64,000 bases of DNA from Coriobacteriia bacterium (GCA_013336165.1 JAAXUF010000003.1:124001-188000); one strand, 5' to 3'; counted from the first letter of the stretch, positions 1 to 10,026 are shown. Notes: generated by a model from the letters alone, not told the origin. Program-made: numbers and translations.

Positions 1-60
1 TGCCGCGGTTCTCACATGACCCACGTCGGTGGCCTTTCTGCCGGCGGCGCTCATGAACAT
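1..60 (-). CDS. 5' end of an unidentified gene, cut by the window edge
   Basis: An ATG at position 60 on the minus strand opens a frame that stays open for its 20 visible codons. It is preceded by a reasonable ribosome binding site (GAGGT, 5 bases before the ATG). It starts 8 bases after the disA stop codon, so it is probably co-transcribed with clpC-radA-disA. The visible residues (MFMSAAGRKATDVG and onward) are too few to identify a family. It could start at the second ATG (position 54) instead. Confidence 0.45.
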   Translation of the reverse strand, partial: MFMSAAGRKATDVGHVRTAA

Positions 61-68
61 GGATACCT

Positions 69-1103
69 CTAGACCTCGGAGTGGGCCTTGAGCCGCATCA
101 GGCCGCTCGCTATTGCTTTGGCCCTGCGGGTGCCGACGCCATCCACCTCGTCAAGCTGCTCAGAGGACGCCTTCATGATGCCCGGGAGCGAGTCGAAACG
201 AGCCACCAGCCGGTTTGTGACGCCTGCCGGCAATGCCGGCAACTGCGCAAGCACTCGGTACCCCCGCGAGTAGACGTGCTGCTCCGCGCGGTCTATGGCA
301 TCCAACCCAAGCTCGTGCGCGACAGCATCCGACTCGAGCAGCCTCTCGAGCGGAAGCTCCGCAAAACGGCCGAGGAGCGAGGCCGCTTCACGCAGCGAAG
401 GATCGGCGGCATAGTCCCGGGTGAGAAGCAGGTACTGGTCCTCCACGTTGGCGGTCAGCTCATCTGCCTGCATCCTGATGAGCCTTCCGTCGGTGCCAAG
501 CTGCGCAATATACCGTGTGACTTCCTTGGAAACGCGCCGAACCATCTCGAATCGCCCGACGGCCTCTGCCACATTGCCTATGGTGACGAGATCGTAGAAC
601 TCTAGATGGGTAAGCCGGTCAAGAACCTCGTCGAGCCTCGTGCGGTAGTTCTGAAGCGTCTGCAACGCCTGATTGGCTTTCGCCAAGACGACCTCGATAT
701 CCTCGAGGGCGACTCGGCGGCCGCGCAAGTAGAGGCTAACGACTTCGCGACGCTGAGACACCGAAAGAACCAGCGCGTGTGTCTGACGACTCACCCGCTC
801 GGCGGTCCGGTGGCGCATTCCCGTCTCGGTGGTCAGAAGCGATGAATCGGGCACGAGGTGCACGTTGGCTCGGATGATCCTCTCCCCACCCTCATCAAGA
901 ATGATGGCGCCGTCCATCTTGGCGAGTTCGAAGAGGCGCTGCGGAGAAAACGGCGTATCTATGACGAATCCGCCATCGCACAGCTCGTCGACCGCATCCG
1001 TGTCCCCCATTACGATCAGGGCTCCGGTGCGTGCCGACAGAATCATGTCGAGCCCCTCGCGTAGCCGCGTTCCCGGCGCGACCTTTTCGAGTTCCTGGTG
1101 CAT
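69..1103 (-). CDS. disA: DNA integrity scanning diadenylate cyclase DisA
   Basis: DisA condenses two ATP into the second messenger c-di-AMP and scans DNA for branched structures. The 344-residue product has the N-terminal DAC domain with the DGA motif and the RHRTAERVSRQT stretch that binds the nucleotide, then a helical spine and a C-terminal helix-hairpin-helix region (DEVDGVGTRRAKAIASGL). I chose the ATG at 1103 because GGGAAGGA lies 5 bases upstream; a TTG at 1175 would add 24 residues without family support. It is the third gene after clpC and radA, an arrangement also seen in Firmicutes and other Actinobacteria. Length and motifs are complete, so it is probably active. Confidence 0.95.
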   Translation of the reverse strand: MHQELEKVAPGTRLREGLDMILSARTGALIVMGDTDAVDELCDGGFVIDTPFSPQRLFELAKMDGAIILDEGGERIIRANVHLVPDSSLLTTETGMRHRTAERVSRQTHALVLSVSQRREVVSLYLRGRRVALEDIEVVLAKANQALQTLQNYRTRLDEVLDRLTHLEFYDLVTIGNVAEAVGRFEMVRRVSKEVTRYIAQLGTDGRLIRMQADELTANVEDQYLLLTRDYAADPSLREAASLLGRFAELPLERLLESDAVAHELGLDAIDRAEQHVYSRGYRVLAQLPALPAGVTNRLVARFDSLPGIMKASSEQLDEVDGVGTRRAKAIASGLMRLKAHSEV

Positions 1104-1184
1104 CAGGTCCTTCCCTCGCTGCTCAGCCACCTGCGCCTCCGACTTCGGATTCGTGTAGGAACCACACACGCGCAATCAGCGCTG

Positions 1185-2528
1185 TTACAGCATACCAAGC
1201 GCGTCGTTCACCGTCGCCACATTCACGAGTCCTTGTACCGAGGTTTTTCCCGCCGACGCCGAAGCTGCGCCCAATACTCTGCTCATCCCCAGCCGAGAAG
1301 CCTCGCGCACCCGATCGGCGGCTCGCGAGACCGGCTTGACCTGTCCTGTGAGTCCAAGTTCGCCAAAGGCGCCGATATCTATCGGCACGGGAACGTCCTT
1401 TCGCGCCGAAGCGAGCGCGAGGGCGAGAGGCAGATCGACGGCAGGCTCGGTCACCCGAAGGCCACCGGCAACTGACACGTACACATCCTGTCCGGCGAAG
1501 GACAGCCCTGCCCGACGCTCAAGCACGGCGAGCACCTGCAGCAGGCGCGCAAGGTCGATACCGGTGGCAAGCCTTCTCGGCGCTGGCAGATAACTCGGCG
1601 TGACAAGCGCCTGTACCTCGACAAGCAGCGTCCTCGATCCTTCCACGGCCGCCATGACTGCCGATCCGGGAACGGCCTTGGTTCGCTCGGCCAAGAGCGT
1701 GGCCGACGGAGAGTCAACCCCCGCAAGCCCCGCCTCGCCCATCTCGAAGACGCCTATCTCACCTGAAGGACCGAACCGGTTCTTGACCGCACGAACGATC
1801 CGGAAGGAATGGTCCCGGTCACCCTCGAAGTAGAGCACGACGTCGACCATGTGCTCCAACATGCGAGGCCCCGCTATCGCGCCGTCCTTCGTCACGTGGC
1901 CGACAAGGAACGTAGTCACGCCGAGGTCCTTTGCGACTCGCATCAGCCGCGACGTGCACGCACGAATCTGCCCGACACTACCAGGCGCGCCACCGGCATC
2001 CGGGTCAAATGCGGTCTGAATGGAATCGATAACCAGCACACCGGGCTTGCGCTCCCGCACGACCTGCTCGACTACCGAGATATCAACCTCCGGCAGAAGC
2101 GCGATGCGACTCGAAACCGCCCCGAGCCGTTTGGCGCGAAGCCCGATCTGCTGAGGTGACTCCTCGCCACACACATAGAGGACGTCGGAGCCTCCCATGC
2201 CGAGAGCATCCGCGACCTGCAATAGAAGAGTTGACTTCCCTATTCCCGGTTCGCCACCGAGTAGCAGGAGCGAGCCCGCTACGAGCCCTCCGCCGAGCGC
2301 GCGGTCGAACTCGGGCACACCAGAGGAGGTGCGAACCGCTTGGGTATTCCCGACAGCGGAAAGCGACACCGGGGCCGCAGCGAGGACGCCCGACCGCTCG
2401 TTTCCGACCGGTCGGACGTCCTCCTCGGAAAACGTCCCGTACTCGCCACATTCAGGACAGCGGCCGATCCATCGCGACGCAGTGGTACCGCAGTTCCCGC
2501 AGCACCAGACGCTTCGCGATTTCGCCAC
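1185..2528 (-). CDS. radA: DNA repair protein RadA
   Basis: RadA (Sms) is a RecA-like ATPase that drives branch migration and processing of recombination intermediates. In order the 447 residues show: an N-terminal C4 zinc finger (CGNCG then CPECG), a RecA-like core with Walker A GGEPGIGKST at about residue 90, the RadA-specific KNRFG motif near residue 250, and a C-terminal Lon-protease-like domain. The start is a GTG, 8 bases after the clpC stop, so translation is probably coupled to clpC. Gene order clpC-radA-disA supports a stress and genome-integrity operon. Confidence 0.96.
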   Translation of the reverse strand: MAKSRSVWCCGNCGTTASRWIGRCPECGEYGTFSEEDVRPVGNERSGVLAAAPVSLSAVGNTQAVRTSSGVPEFDRALGGGLVAGSLLLLGGEPGIGKSTLLLQVADALGMGGSDVLYVCGEESPQQIGLRAKRLGAVSSRIALLPEVDISVVEQVVRERKPGVLVIDSIQTAFDPDAGGAPGSVGQIRACTSRLMRVAKDLGVTTFLVGHVTKDGAIAGPRMLEHMVDVVLYFEGDRDHSFRIVRAVKNRFGPSGEIGVFEMGEAGLAGVDSPSATLLAERTKAVPGSAVMAAVEGSRTLLVEVQALVTPSYLPAPRRLATGIDLARLLQVLAVLERRAGLSFAGQDVYVSVAGGLRVTEPAVDLPLALALASARKDVPVPIDIGAFGELGLTGQVKPVSRAADRVREASRLGMSRVLGAASASAGKTSVQGLVNVATVNDALGML

Positions 2529-2536
2529 CGTCTTGG

Positions 2537-5110
2537 CTACTCGCCCGACAAGCTGCCGAGAGTGTGGCTGCCGCCCGCCGCAGAGCCGCGATTCGGCGCA
2601 GTCACCCCCGGTCGCATGTCACTTTCCGCTTTGCGCTCTCGCGGAACCTTGACCGGTACCACGATGCGTCCTTCTCCACGGCGAAACGCAGGTCGGTCGT
2701 TCTCGACGAATACCTCGATCACGTCGCCAGTAGTCCAGTTGCCCGCGAGGATCTGCTCCGAGAGCGGGTCTTCGAGCAGGCGCTGGATCGCCCTGCGCAA
2801 CGGCCGAGCTCCGAGTGTTGAATCGAAGCCTTCGGCGGCCAGCAGCTTGCGCGCCTCCGCGGTGAGCGTGATCCCGAAGCCCTGCAGAAGCAGCTGATCC
2901 CTCAGTCTGTCCACCATGAGATCGACAATCTGTTCGATCTGCTCGGGAGTCAGGTCATGGAAGACGATGACGTCGTCGACGCGGTTCAGGAACTCAGGTC
3001 TGAATGCCTTCTTCAGTTCGCCGGTTACTCGATCCTTGACGGTGTCGTACGAAAGGGCGCCGCCGGCACTGCTCGGAGCAAACCCCAGCGTCTTATTCTT
3101 TACGATGTCGCGCGCGCCGATGTTGCTTGTCATGATGACTATGGCGTTCTTGAAGTTCACGCGCCGTCCTTGAGCATCGGTAAGACGGCCCTCTTCGAGA
3201 ATCTGAAGAAGGACATTGAACACATCCGGATGTGCTTTCTCGATCTCGTCGAACAGGATGACCGAGTATGGCTTGCGGCGGACCTGCTCGGTGAGCTGAC
3301 CGCCCTCGTCGAACCCAACGTATCCCGGAGGCGAGCCTATCAGGCGCGAAACCGTGTGCTTCTCCATGTACTCCGACATGTCGAGCGAGATCATGGAGTC
3401 TTCGCTCCCGAACAGGAACTGCGCGAGCGCTTTCGAGAGCTCCGTCTTCCCTACGCCTGAAGGGCCCAAGAAGATGAACGACCCCGAAGGACGCTTCGGA
3501 TCCTTCAGGCCCGCACGCGAGCGCCTGATGGCTTTGCTGACTGCCGTCACTGCTTCGTCTTGACCGACGATCCGCTCATGCAGCACGGTTTCCATGCGCA
3601 AGAGCTTTTCTGTCTCCTCTTCAGTGAGGGCAGTGACGGGAACGCCTGTCCACATCGAGACGACCTCGGCGATCTCCTTCTCGGTCACTTCGACGACCCT
3701 GTGGTTGTCGGGTTTGAGCCATTCCTCTTCCACAGCACGCTTCTCGCCGAGAACCTGCTTTTCGCTGTCGCGCAGCGAGGCGGCCTTCTCGAACTCCTGC
3801 GCTTCGATTGCGGCTTCCTTCTCGGCACGGACGCGGCGAAGCCGCTCTTCGACCTCTTTGACGCCGGGAGGAGCCGTCATCATCATGATGCGCATCTTCG
3901 CGCCGGCCTCGTCGACAAGGTCGATGGCTTTGTCCGGCAGGAACCGATCCGAGATGTAGCGATCTGAAAGGGTTACCGCGGCCTGAAGCGCTTCGTCGGT
4001 GATGCTGACGCGGTGGTGCGCCTCGTAGCGATCACGCAGGCCTTTGAGAATCTCGACCGTCTCCTCAGGCGAGGGTTCGCCGACGGTGATCGGCTGAAAA
4101 CGGCGCTCAAGGGCCGGATCCTTCTCCACGTACTTGCGATACTCGTTGAGTGTGGTCGCCCCAATAGTCTGGAGCTCGCCGCGTGCCAATGCGGGCTTGA
4201 TGATGCTGGCCGCATCGATGGCACCTTCAGCCGCGCCCGCACCTACGAGTGTGTGCATCTCGTCAACGAACAGAATGATATCGCCGCGCTCACGAATCTC
4301 CTTTATGACCTTCTTGAGCCTGTCCTCAAACTCGCCGCGGTACTTGCTGCCCGCGACAAGTGCCGCAAGGTCAAGTGTGTAGAGCTGCTTGTCCTTGATC
4401 GTCTCGGGAACCTCGTCGTTGGCAATCCGCTGGGCCAAACCCTCGGCGACAGCGGTCTTACCCACTCCGGGCTCTCCAATGAGGACGGGATTGTTCTTCG
4501 TACGCCGGGACAGGATCTGCATCACGCGCTCGATCTCGCGCTCTCGGCCGATGACGGGGTCGAGCTTGCCCTCACGAGCTTGACGGGTCAAGTTGCGCCC
4601 GAACTCATCGAGCATGCTGTTCCCGCTACCACTGCCTCCGCGTCTCTCCTCACCCGCCTCTGTAGGACGGCCGTAGTGACCGGAGAGAAGCTGGATCACT
4701 GCCGAGCGGACCTTGTCGAGGTCGGCACCGAGGTTGAGCAGCACCTGCGCGGCAACACCTTCGCCTTCGCGAATAAGGCCCAGCAGGATGTGTTCGGTTC
4801 CGATGTAGTTGTGCCCGAGCTGCAACGCTTCGCGCAATGAAAGCTCGAGAACTTTCTTGGCCCGCGGCGTGAACGGAATGTGTCCGGTCGGCACGAACGT
4901 CCCCCGGCCGATAAGGTCCTCAACTTGGGCATGCACGTCTTCCAGGGAGATACTGAGCGACTCGATGGCGCGTGCGGCGATACCATCCTGCTCGCGAATC
5001 AGCCCAAGAAGAAGATGCTCGGTACCGATGTAGTTCTGGTTGAGCAGACGCGCCTCTTCTTGCGCGTACACGATGACTTTCTTGGCTTTCTCAGTGAATC
5101 GCTCGAACAT
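2537..5110 (-). CDS. clpC: AAA+ chaperone and protease regulatory subunit ClpC
   Basis: ClpC unfolds substrates for the ClpP protease. The 857-residue protein has two N-terminal Clp repeats (from [12 protein letters not shown]), AAA1 with GEPGVGKT, a UVR/coiled-coil M domain near residue 430, AAA2 with GPSGVGKT, and a C-terminal D2-small domain. The ATG at 5110 is chosen because AGGAGG lies 8 bases upstream and because family members start at MFERFT; the reading frame is open for 44 further codons upstream but these have no family match. It leads the clpC-radA-disA run. No clpP, ctsR or mcsAB gene is nearby. Confidence 0.96.
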   Translation of the reverse strand: MFERFTEKAKKVIVYAQEEARLLNQNYIGTEHLLLGLIREQDGIAARAIESLSISLEDVHAQVEDLIGRGTFVPTGHIPFTPRAKKVLELSLREALQLGHNYIGTEHILLGLIREGEGVAAQVLLNLGADLDKVRSAVIQLLSGHYGRPTEAGEERRGGSGSGNSMLDEFGRNLTRQAREGKLDPVIGREREIERVMQILSRRTKNNPVLIGEPGVGKTAVAEGLAQRIANDEVPETIKDKQLYTLDLAALVAGSKYRGEFEDRLKKVIKEIRERGDIILFVDEMHTLVGAGAAEGAIDAASIIKPALARGELQTIGATTLNEYRKYVEKDPALERRFQPITVGEPSPEETVEILKGLRDRYEAHHRVSITDEALQAAVTLSDRYISDRFLPDKAIDLVDEAGAKMRIMMMTAPPGVKEVEERLRRVRAEKEAAIEAQEFEKAASLRDSEKQVLGEKRAVEEEWLKPDNHRVVEVTEKEIAEVVSMWTGVPVTALTEEETEKLLRMETVLHERIVGQDEAVTAVSKAIRRSRAGLKDPKRPSGSFIFLGPSGVGKTELSKALAQFLFGSEDSMISLDMSEYMEKHTVSRLIGSPPGYVGFDEGGQLTEQVRRKPYSVILFDEIEKAHPDVFNVLLQILEEGRLTDAQGRRVNFKNAIVIMTSNIGARDIVKNKTLGFAPSSAGGALSYDTVKDRVTGELKKAFRPEFLNRVDDVIVFHDLTPEQIEQIVDLMVDRLRDQLLLQGFGITLTAEARKLLAAEGFDSTLGARPLRRAIQRLLEDPLSEQILAGNWTTGDVIEVFVENDRPAFRRGEGRIVVPVKVPRERKAESDMRPGVTAPNRGSAAGGSHTLGSLSGE

Positions 5111-5236
5111 ATGCCCGGGCCTCCTATCTGGAACGGCCGTAGGGACGACCGGTAGACTCCCATACTTGACTATATTGTGGAGTATACCCGTCCACACCGA
5201 CACAGACTGCAGTTTCGCATGAAGAAGCAAGCCTAA

Positions 5237-5260
5237 TGCCACAAATGTGAGTCTGCCACA
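5237..5260. repeat. Direct repeat TGCCACA upstream of clpC
   Basis: The 193-base gap between lysS and clpC holds two exact copies of TGCCACA (5237-5243 and 5254-5260), 17 bases apart from start to start. On the minus strand a possible -10 element TATACT for clpC lies at 5181-5186, without a convincing -35. I did not find a CtsR, HspR or ClgR consensus. The repeat could be an operator but may be chance. Confidence 0.25.
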
Positions 5261-5303
5261 CTTAGATTTCTACGCGAATCTCGGAGCGGGGCCACTAAGC
5301 CAG

Positions 5304-6845
5304 CTATTTGCCGGAGCTTTCGACCGGGCGGCTTTGGGTTTCCGGACGCATATGCGGGAACAGCAATACGTCGCGGATCGAGGGCGAATCGGTCAGCAGC
5401 ATGACCAGCCTATCGATGCCGATGCCCATGCCGCCCGCCGGGGGCATGCCATATTCCATCGCCCGGAGATAGTCTTCGTCATACCCCATCGCCTCGTCAT
5501 CGCCGGCTGTCTTGGCCTCGATTTGCGCGGCGAATCTCTCTCGCTGATCCACGGGATCCACCAGTTCAGAGAAGGCGTTTGCGAACTCTCGGCCGGTGAT
5601 AATCAACTCAAATCTCTCGGTGAGCTCAGGCTGACCGGGCTTCTTTCGGGCAAGAGGCGACGTTTCGAGCGGGTACTCCGTGACAAACGTCGGTTGTTCG
5701 AGATTACGCTCCACGAGCTTCTCGAAGAGTTCGGTGATGAGCTTGCCCTTGCCCCAAGATGGCTGCACCGGCACTTCGTGTTTGGCGCACAGTTCGCTGA
5801 GATCGCCAACAGAACGCCCGAAGGACACATCCTCGCCGGCTGCGTCGCTTGTCAGGTCAATCATGGTCGCCCGGCGCCAAGGCGCGCCCAAGTCCACATC
5901 GACGCCTTGATAGGTGATCACCGTCGTGCCTAGGACTTCGCTTGCTGCCGTGCGCACAAGTCCCTCGGTCAGATCCATCATGCCTTCGAGGTTCGTGAAG
6001 GCCTGATACGCCTCCATCATGGTGAACTCCGGGTTGTGGCGAACAGAAACGCCTTCGTTTCGAAACGAACGGTTGATCTCGTAGACACGCTCGAACCCGC
6101 CGACGAGCAGCCGCTTCAGGTAAAGCTCCGGAGCGATGCGCAGATAGAGAGGCATGTCCAATGCGTTGTGATGAGTGATGAATGGGCGAGCCGTCGCGCC
6201 GCCGGGGATCGGGTGCAGCATGGGCGTCTCGACCTCAAGATAGCCGAGCGACTCCATGTAGCGTCTGATCGCCGCAATCACGCGGAACCGCGTCTCGAAG
6301 ACCGAGCGCACCTCAGGATTCGCGATCAAGTCCACATAGCGCTGACGATAGCGCGTCTCCGTGTCGGAGAGGCCGTGGTACTTCTCGGGAAGCGGCCTCA
6401 GGGCCTTCGAGAGGAGCGCGACCTGCGTCGGCGCCACCGAGAGCTCGCCTCGGCGAGTCCTCAGAACCACTCCGGTCGCGCCAACCCAGTCACCCAGATC
6501 GAGGTCTTTCACCACCTCGAAGCCCGACTCGCCCAACACATTGATTCTCGTGAAGAGTTGCAGGTCCCCCGTCGAATCGCGGATTACGAGGAACACGATC
6601 TTGCCCTGATCCCGCTTTGCCACTAGGCGACCAGCGACAGACACGATCTCCTCGGTATCCGCGCCGGGTTCAAGCGCCGAGTAGCGCTCCTCGAGTTCTG
6701 CTGAACGAGCCGACACGGGCCAGCTGTCCCGATACGGCTCCTCGCCCGCCGCCAACAGCGCATCGTACTTGGCGCGCCTGACGGCAAACGGATCGTCCAC
6801 AACTGCAGCGGACGGATCGGGGTTGATGTGCTCGCTCTCGCTCAT
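5304..6845 (-). CDS. lysS: Lysyl-tRNA synthetase, class II
   Basis: It charges tRNA-Lys with lysine. The 513 residues have the OB-fold anticodon-binding domain first (residues about 60-160), then the class II catalytic core with motif 2 (FRNEGVSVRHNPEFTMME) and motif 3 (GMGIGIDRLVML) near the C-terminus. The ATG at 6845 follows the greA stop by 4 bases, so translation is likely coupled; the longer open frame upstream runs through greA and has no lysyl-tRNA synthetase similarity. greA-lysS is a common bacterial pair. Confidence 0.96.
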   Translation of the reverse strand: MSESEHINPDPSAAVVDDPFAVRRAKYDALLAAGEEPYRDSWPVSARSAELEERYSALEPGADTEEIVSVAGRLVAKRDQGKIVFLVIRDSTGDLQLFTRINVLGESGFEVVKDLDLGDWVGATGVVLRTRRGELSVAPTQVALLSKALRPLPEKYHGLSDTETRYRQRYVDLIANPEVRSVFETRFRVIAAIRRYMESLGYLEVETPMLHPIPGGATARPFITHHNALDMPLYLRIAPELYLKRLLVGGFERVYEINRSFRNEGVSVRHNPEFTMMEAYQAFTNLEGMMDLTEGLVRTAASEVLGTTVITYQGVDVDLGAPWRRATMIDLTSDAAGEDVSFGRSVGDLSELCAKHEVPVQPSWGKGKLITELFEKLVERNLEQPTFVTEYPLETSPLARKKPGQPELTERFELIITGREFANAFSELVDPVDQRERFAAQIEAKTAGDDEAMGYDEDYLRAMEYGMPPAGGMGIGIDRLVMLLTDSPSIRDVLLFPHMRPETQSRPVESSGK

Positions 6846-6849
6846 CGGA

Positions 6850-7323
6850 CTATCGGGATATCGCGAGAACGCGATACTCGATGACCTTGCCCGAGGGTGT
6901 CGTGACGGCCACGCTGTCGCCCTTCTTGCGGCCGAGAATAGCCTGCCCAACGGGTGACTCGTTGCTGAGTTTGTTATTCGCCGGGTCGGCCTCTGCCGAG
7001 CCGACAAGCTGAAATGTGTTGACCGCGCCACCTGGCGACTCCAGCTCGATCTTGCTGCCAAGCGTCACGCGGTCAGGATTCTTTTTAGGCGCATCGATGA
7101 TCGTGGCACGGGCAAGTATCTGCGTGACCTCGATAATGCGGCTTTCAACCCACGCTTGCTCGTTCTTGGCGTCGTCATACTCGGAGTTCTCGGATATGTC
7201 TCCGAACTCCTTTGCTTCCTTGATGCGCTCTCCGACTTCTCGCCGACGCACAGTCTCAAGGTGTCGAAGCTCTTCTTCAAGCTTCGCCTGACCTTCCGGC
7301 GTAAGAGCGATCTCTTTATTCAT
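6850..7323 (-). CDS. greA: Transcription elongation factor GreA
   Basis: GreA rescues backtracked RNA polymerase by stimulating transcript cleavage. The 157-residue product has the N-terminal antiparallel coiled coil with the acidic tip (DISENSEYDDAKNEQ) and a C-terminal FKBP-like domain. I chose the ATG at 7323 (MNKEIALT), which gives the usual family length; a GTG eight codons upstream is possible. A good promoter lies 100 bases upstream and lysS follows directly. Confidence 0.94.
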   Translation of the reverse strand: MNKEIALTPEGQAKLEEELRHLETVRRREVGERIKEAKEFGDISENSEYDDAKNEQAWVESRIIEVTQILARATIIDAPKKNPDRVTLGSKIELESPGGAVNTFQLVGSAEADPANNKLSNESPVGQAILGRKKGDSVAVTTPSGKVIEYRVLAISR

Positions 7324-7424
7324 AAGGGCAACCCCCGTGTCAGACACTCGCGGTAAACAATGACTGCGACAACGCGAGAGCTGCCCCCCTATTCAAGGTG
7401 AGCAGCCCGCTAAATGTCCCCGAA

Positions 7425-7452
7425 AGTATATACGAACGATGGGCGTCTACAA
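7425..7452 (-). promoter_or_regulatory. Sigma-70-type promoter for greA-lysS
   Basis: On the minus strand TTGTAG (7452-7447) is followed after 16 bases by TATACT (7430-7425). This is a near-consensus vegetative promoter. It would give a leader of roughly 95 bases before the greA ATG at 7323. Confidence 0.6.
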
Positions 7453-7492
7453 GTACCCAGCCCAACTCGGAAAAACCCAATCGCTTGAACCG

Positions 7493-7705
7493 CTAAGAAT
7501 GCTTGGCACCCGTCTCGGCTTTGACCGACTTCGAGGGCCCTTGGGCGTGCTCGGCCTCGACGATACTGTCGCTCTTGATGTTCTCGCGAAACGCTTTCAT
7601 CGTCTTGCCAAACGACCGACCAAGATCGGGCAAACGCTTGGGCGCGAACAGGATCAGAAGAACAATCCCGATCAGAATCAAACCATAGGGCTCAAGGATC
7701 TTCAC
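7493..7705 (-). CDS. TatA/TatE-family twin-arginine translocase subunit (copy 1)
   Basis: A 70-residue TatA-type protein: one N-terminal membrane helix (YGLILIGIVLLILFAP), the hinge with the conserved FAPKRLPDLG pattern, an amphipathic helix (SFGKTMKAFRENI), and a charged tail. It starts at a GTG 14 bases after the stop of a second TatA-like gene, so the two are probably co-transcribed. TatA forms the pore-like assembly that moves folded proteins across the membrane. No tatC is in the window. Confidence 0.88.
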   Translation of the reverse strand: MKILEPYGLILIGIVLLILFAPKRLPDLGRSFGKTMKAFRENIKSDSIVEAEHAQGPSKSVKAETGAKHS

Positions 7706-7719
7706 GGTTCTCGCTGTTC

Positions 7720-7932
7720 CTAGCTCTTGGAAGCGGTTTCCGACTTCTTCTCGGACTTGGCCTCGGCTTCATCGCCCGCTTCGGCATCCTCGTCTTTGCC
7801 CTCAACGCCATCGCGGATCGACTTCATCGTCTTGCCGAGAGACTTGCCCAGCTGCGGAAGCTGCTTGGGGCCAAAGATCAAAAGTACGATAACCAAGATG
7901 ATAATAAGAACCTGTGGCTCGAAGAGCTTCAT
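7720..7932 (-). CDS. TatA/TatE-family twin-arginine translocase subunit (copy 2)
   Basis: A 70-residue TatA-type protein with an N-terminal membrane helix (VLIIILVIVLLIFGP), the FGPKQLPQLGKSLGKTMKSIRD hinge and amphipathic helix region, and an acidic tail rich in Glu, Ala and Lys. The ATG at 7932 has GGAGG 6 bases upstream and is preferred to a TTG at 7944. It precedes copy 1 by 14 bases. The pair differs mainly in the tail, suggesting one may play a TatB-like role, though neither has the longer TatB form. Confidence 0.9.
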   Translation of the reverse strand: MKLFEPQVLIIILVIVLLIFGPKQLPQLGKSLGKTMKSIRDGVEGKDEDAEAGDEAEAKSEKKSETASKS

Positions 7933-8002
7933 GAGTGCCTCCAACGTATCCTTGAATCAGCCGATATGCCCTCGGCCGGTTTACTCTGCAACTAGCTTAC
8001 CA

Positions 8003-8665
8003 TCAGTGCAGCGACCCTGCTATTCCTTCTGCTTCAGATAGATAGTAGAGGGTGTGTAGCAACTCCCGGACCGGATCCGTGTTGTGCAGCGTGACGGTCT
8101 CGGGCACGGTTACGAAAGCTGTCGAATAGTTCACTATCGCGCGGACACCAGCGGCGCAAAGACGATCGGCTGTGTTCTGCGCAAAATCGGCGGGAACGGC
8201 CAGAACGCCGAAACGAATGCCTTTCTCGGACACTACGCGCTCAAGCTCGGTGACGGGAATGACCGTAAGACCACCCACTCGGGTGCCGACCTTCTCGGGG
8301 TCGTTGTCAAACAAAGCGCCGACCACAAACCCGTGAGTGCGGAGTCCGTCGTACTGCACGATGGCCGAGCCGAGGTGTCCTGCCCCAACCACCGCCACCT
8401 GCTGCTCGTGATCAGAGCCCAGAATCCGCTGGATTCGATCGGTGAGCATGGTGATTTCGTAGCCCACCCCACGCTTCCCAAACTGCCCGAAATGCGCAAG
8501 ATCCCTGCGTATTTGTGCGGCATTGACCTCAGTAAGGGTCGATAGCCGAGCCGATGAGACCGTCTGCGCCCCGCCATTTCTCAAGTGAAGCAGCACGTTG
8601 AGATACGAAGGCAGGCGTTCTATGACTCCGTGCGGTATGGGCTGATTCCGCGCAAGAATAGCCAC
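8003..8665 (-). CDS. rex: Redox-sensing transcriptional repressor Rex
   Basis: Rex binds DNA when NAD+/NADH is high and releases it when NADH builds up, switching on fermentative and anaerobic respiratory genes. The 220-residue protein has the N-terminal winged helix (about residues 1-80, with AAQIRRDLAHFGQFGKRGVGY) and a Rossmann domain with VVGAGHLGSAI. The start is GTG at 8665. I saw no obvious Rex operator (TTGTGA-N6-TCACAA type) in the gaps I read. It fits the anaerobic lifestyle suggested by the rest of the window. Confidence 0.95.
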   Translation of the reverse strand: MAILARNQPIPHGVIERLPSYLNVLLHLRNGGAQTVSSARLSTLTEVNAAQIRRDLAHFGQFGKRGVGYEITMLTDRIQRILGSDHEQQVAVVGAGHLGSAIVQYDGLRTHGFVVGALFDNDPEKVGTRVGGLTVIPVTELERVVSEKGIRFGVLAVPADFAQNTADRLCAAGVRAIVNYSTAFVTVPETVTLHNTDPVRELLHTLYYLSEAEGIAGSLH

Positions 8666-8787
8666 GTAAGGACCCCGAATCGTTGCCGGACGATACCGTC
8701 ATCGTAGCCACTGCAACAGGCGCCTGCAAGCGCCTGTATGTGCGCACCCGAGCGGATCCGCGCGCGCCGTGCAAGTGCAAGCTACCC

Positions 8788-9912
8788 CTACACATCGGTA
8801 CTCTGGACGAGCCTGAGTACATCTGATCGAGTGACTATGCCGGCCAGGTGGCCGTCGCGCACCACAAGAAGCGCACCCGGGCTTTCGCCGGCAAGACGCC
8901 CAAGAACTGAGACGATCGGAGTGTTGACCGAGACACTAAGCTTCGCGAGGTTGCGGTTCGTAATGTCGATCACTGACACGCGAGGCCAGTCCACTCGAGC
9001 CACGGACTTCACATCCGCCAGCGACACAACGCCGACGATCTCCCCGCCGTGCATCACCGGATAGCGGCTGTGCCTTCTCCCAAGCAGGTGCTCCTGAACG
9101 AGCGCCTCTACACTGATCTCACCCAATACATAGTCGGGATTCGGGCTCATCACCTTGCCCACAACCGCATCGGCAATGCGAGTCTTCAGCTGCTGCTCAC
9201 TGTAGGAAGCTCCGGCTAGCCACGCTATGAACCAACCGACTAACCCAAACCAGATGAAGTCTGTGCGACCGCCCAACACCATCAGTGCGGCGACCGTGGC
9301 CATTGCCCATCCGATAGCTTGTCCCGAACGCGCCGCCCACCGTGTCGCCTTGGACGAATCACCTGTAACCGCCCAGACGGCCGAGCGAAAGACCCGCCCA
9401 CCGTCGAGGGGGAAGCCCGGGAGCAGATTGAAAGCACCCAGGAAGAGATTGATGGTCGCGAGATACTGCAAAGGCGCCCAAGCCCACCACGCAGCTCCAC
9501 GCGCAATCGCGATCACGTAGCCTAGATAGCACAGCCCAGCAATGATCAGGCTGCTCAGAGGCCCGGCGGAGGCCATGAAGAACTCCTTGCCCGGAGTCGC
9601 GGGTTCCTCGGAGATCTGCGCTACCCCGCCGAATACGAACAGTGTGATCTTGTCCACGCTGCCGCCTTGGGCGCGCGTCACGAGCGAATGGCTCAGTTCA
9701 TGCGCTAGGACGGACCCGAAGAAGAGAACCGTCGTCGTTACGCCCACCAAGGCGTATAGCCACGATGGGGCACCGTGGGCAGCCGGAATCGCGGGATAGT
9801 ATCCGCTACTCAACGTGAACGCGACGAGAGTGAAGATGATCGTCCAGCTCAAGTTAATCTCGAATGGAATACCGAAGATCTTGCCAAGACGAATAGAGGG
9901 AACGTCGAACAT
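8788..9912 (-). CDS. Site-2 protease family (M50) zinc metalloprotease with CBS pair
   Basis: An integral membrane protease of 374 residues. The zinc-binding HELSH motif is at residues 71-75 within a membrane helix; the second motif LLPGFPLDGGR is near residue 165. About six hydrophobic segments precede a C-terminal pair of CBS domains (from about residue 245, VGKVMSPNPDYVL onward). The ATG at 9912 has AGGAGG 6 bases upstream. Members of this group cleave membrane-bound regulators; CBS domains usually sense adenine nucleotides. The substrate here is unknown and no sigma or anti-sigma gene is adjacent. Confidence 0.9.
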   Translation of the reverse strand: MFDVPSIRLGKIFGIPFEINLSWTIIFTLVAFTLSSGYYPAIPAAHGAPSWLYALVGVTTTVLFFGSVLAHELSHSLVTRAQGGSVDKITLFVFGGVAQISEEPATPGKEFFMASAGPLSSLIIAGLCYLGYVIAIARGAAWWAWAPLQYLATINLFLGAFNLLPGFPLDGGRVFRSAVWAVTGDSSKATRWAARSGQAIGWAMATVAALMVLGGRTDFIWFGLVGWFIAWLAGASYSEQQLKTRIADAVVGKVMSPNPDYVLGEISVEALVQEHLLGRRHSRYPVMHGGEIVGVVSLADVKSVARVDWPRVSVIDITNRNLAKLSVSVNTPIVSVLGRLAGESPGALLVVRDGHLAGIVTRSDVLRLVQSTDV

Positions 9913-10026
9913 TCGCGCCTCCTGAAGACCATCCGTTTCGTCCGCACATCCAGAATGCTCATACCCCGAAGGGCTACATTGCAGCCCCTTCGGCGGTTGT
10001 TCTCGGGATGGGCCGACCTATCCACT

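Noticed and set aside
4013-4840. A 275-codon open frame on the plus strand inside clpC
   Set aside because: It is antisense to the conserved AAA1 region of clpC, has no ribosome binding site or domain, and such frames are expected at this GC content.
5111-5303. A CtsR, HspR (HAIR) or ClgR operator upstream of clpC
   Set aside because: CTTGACT and AGTCAAG fragments are present, but no full consensus dyad with correct spacing could be read.
8666-8787. A short minus-strand frame (8529-8822) upstream of rex
   Set aside because: It overlaps rex in another frame, is low in family signal and lacks a ribosome binding site.
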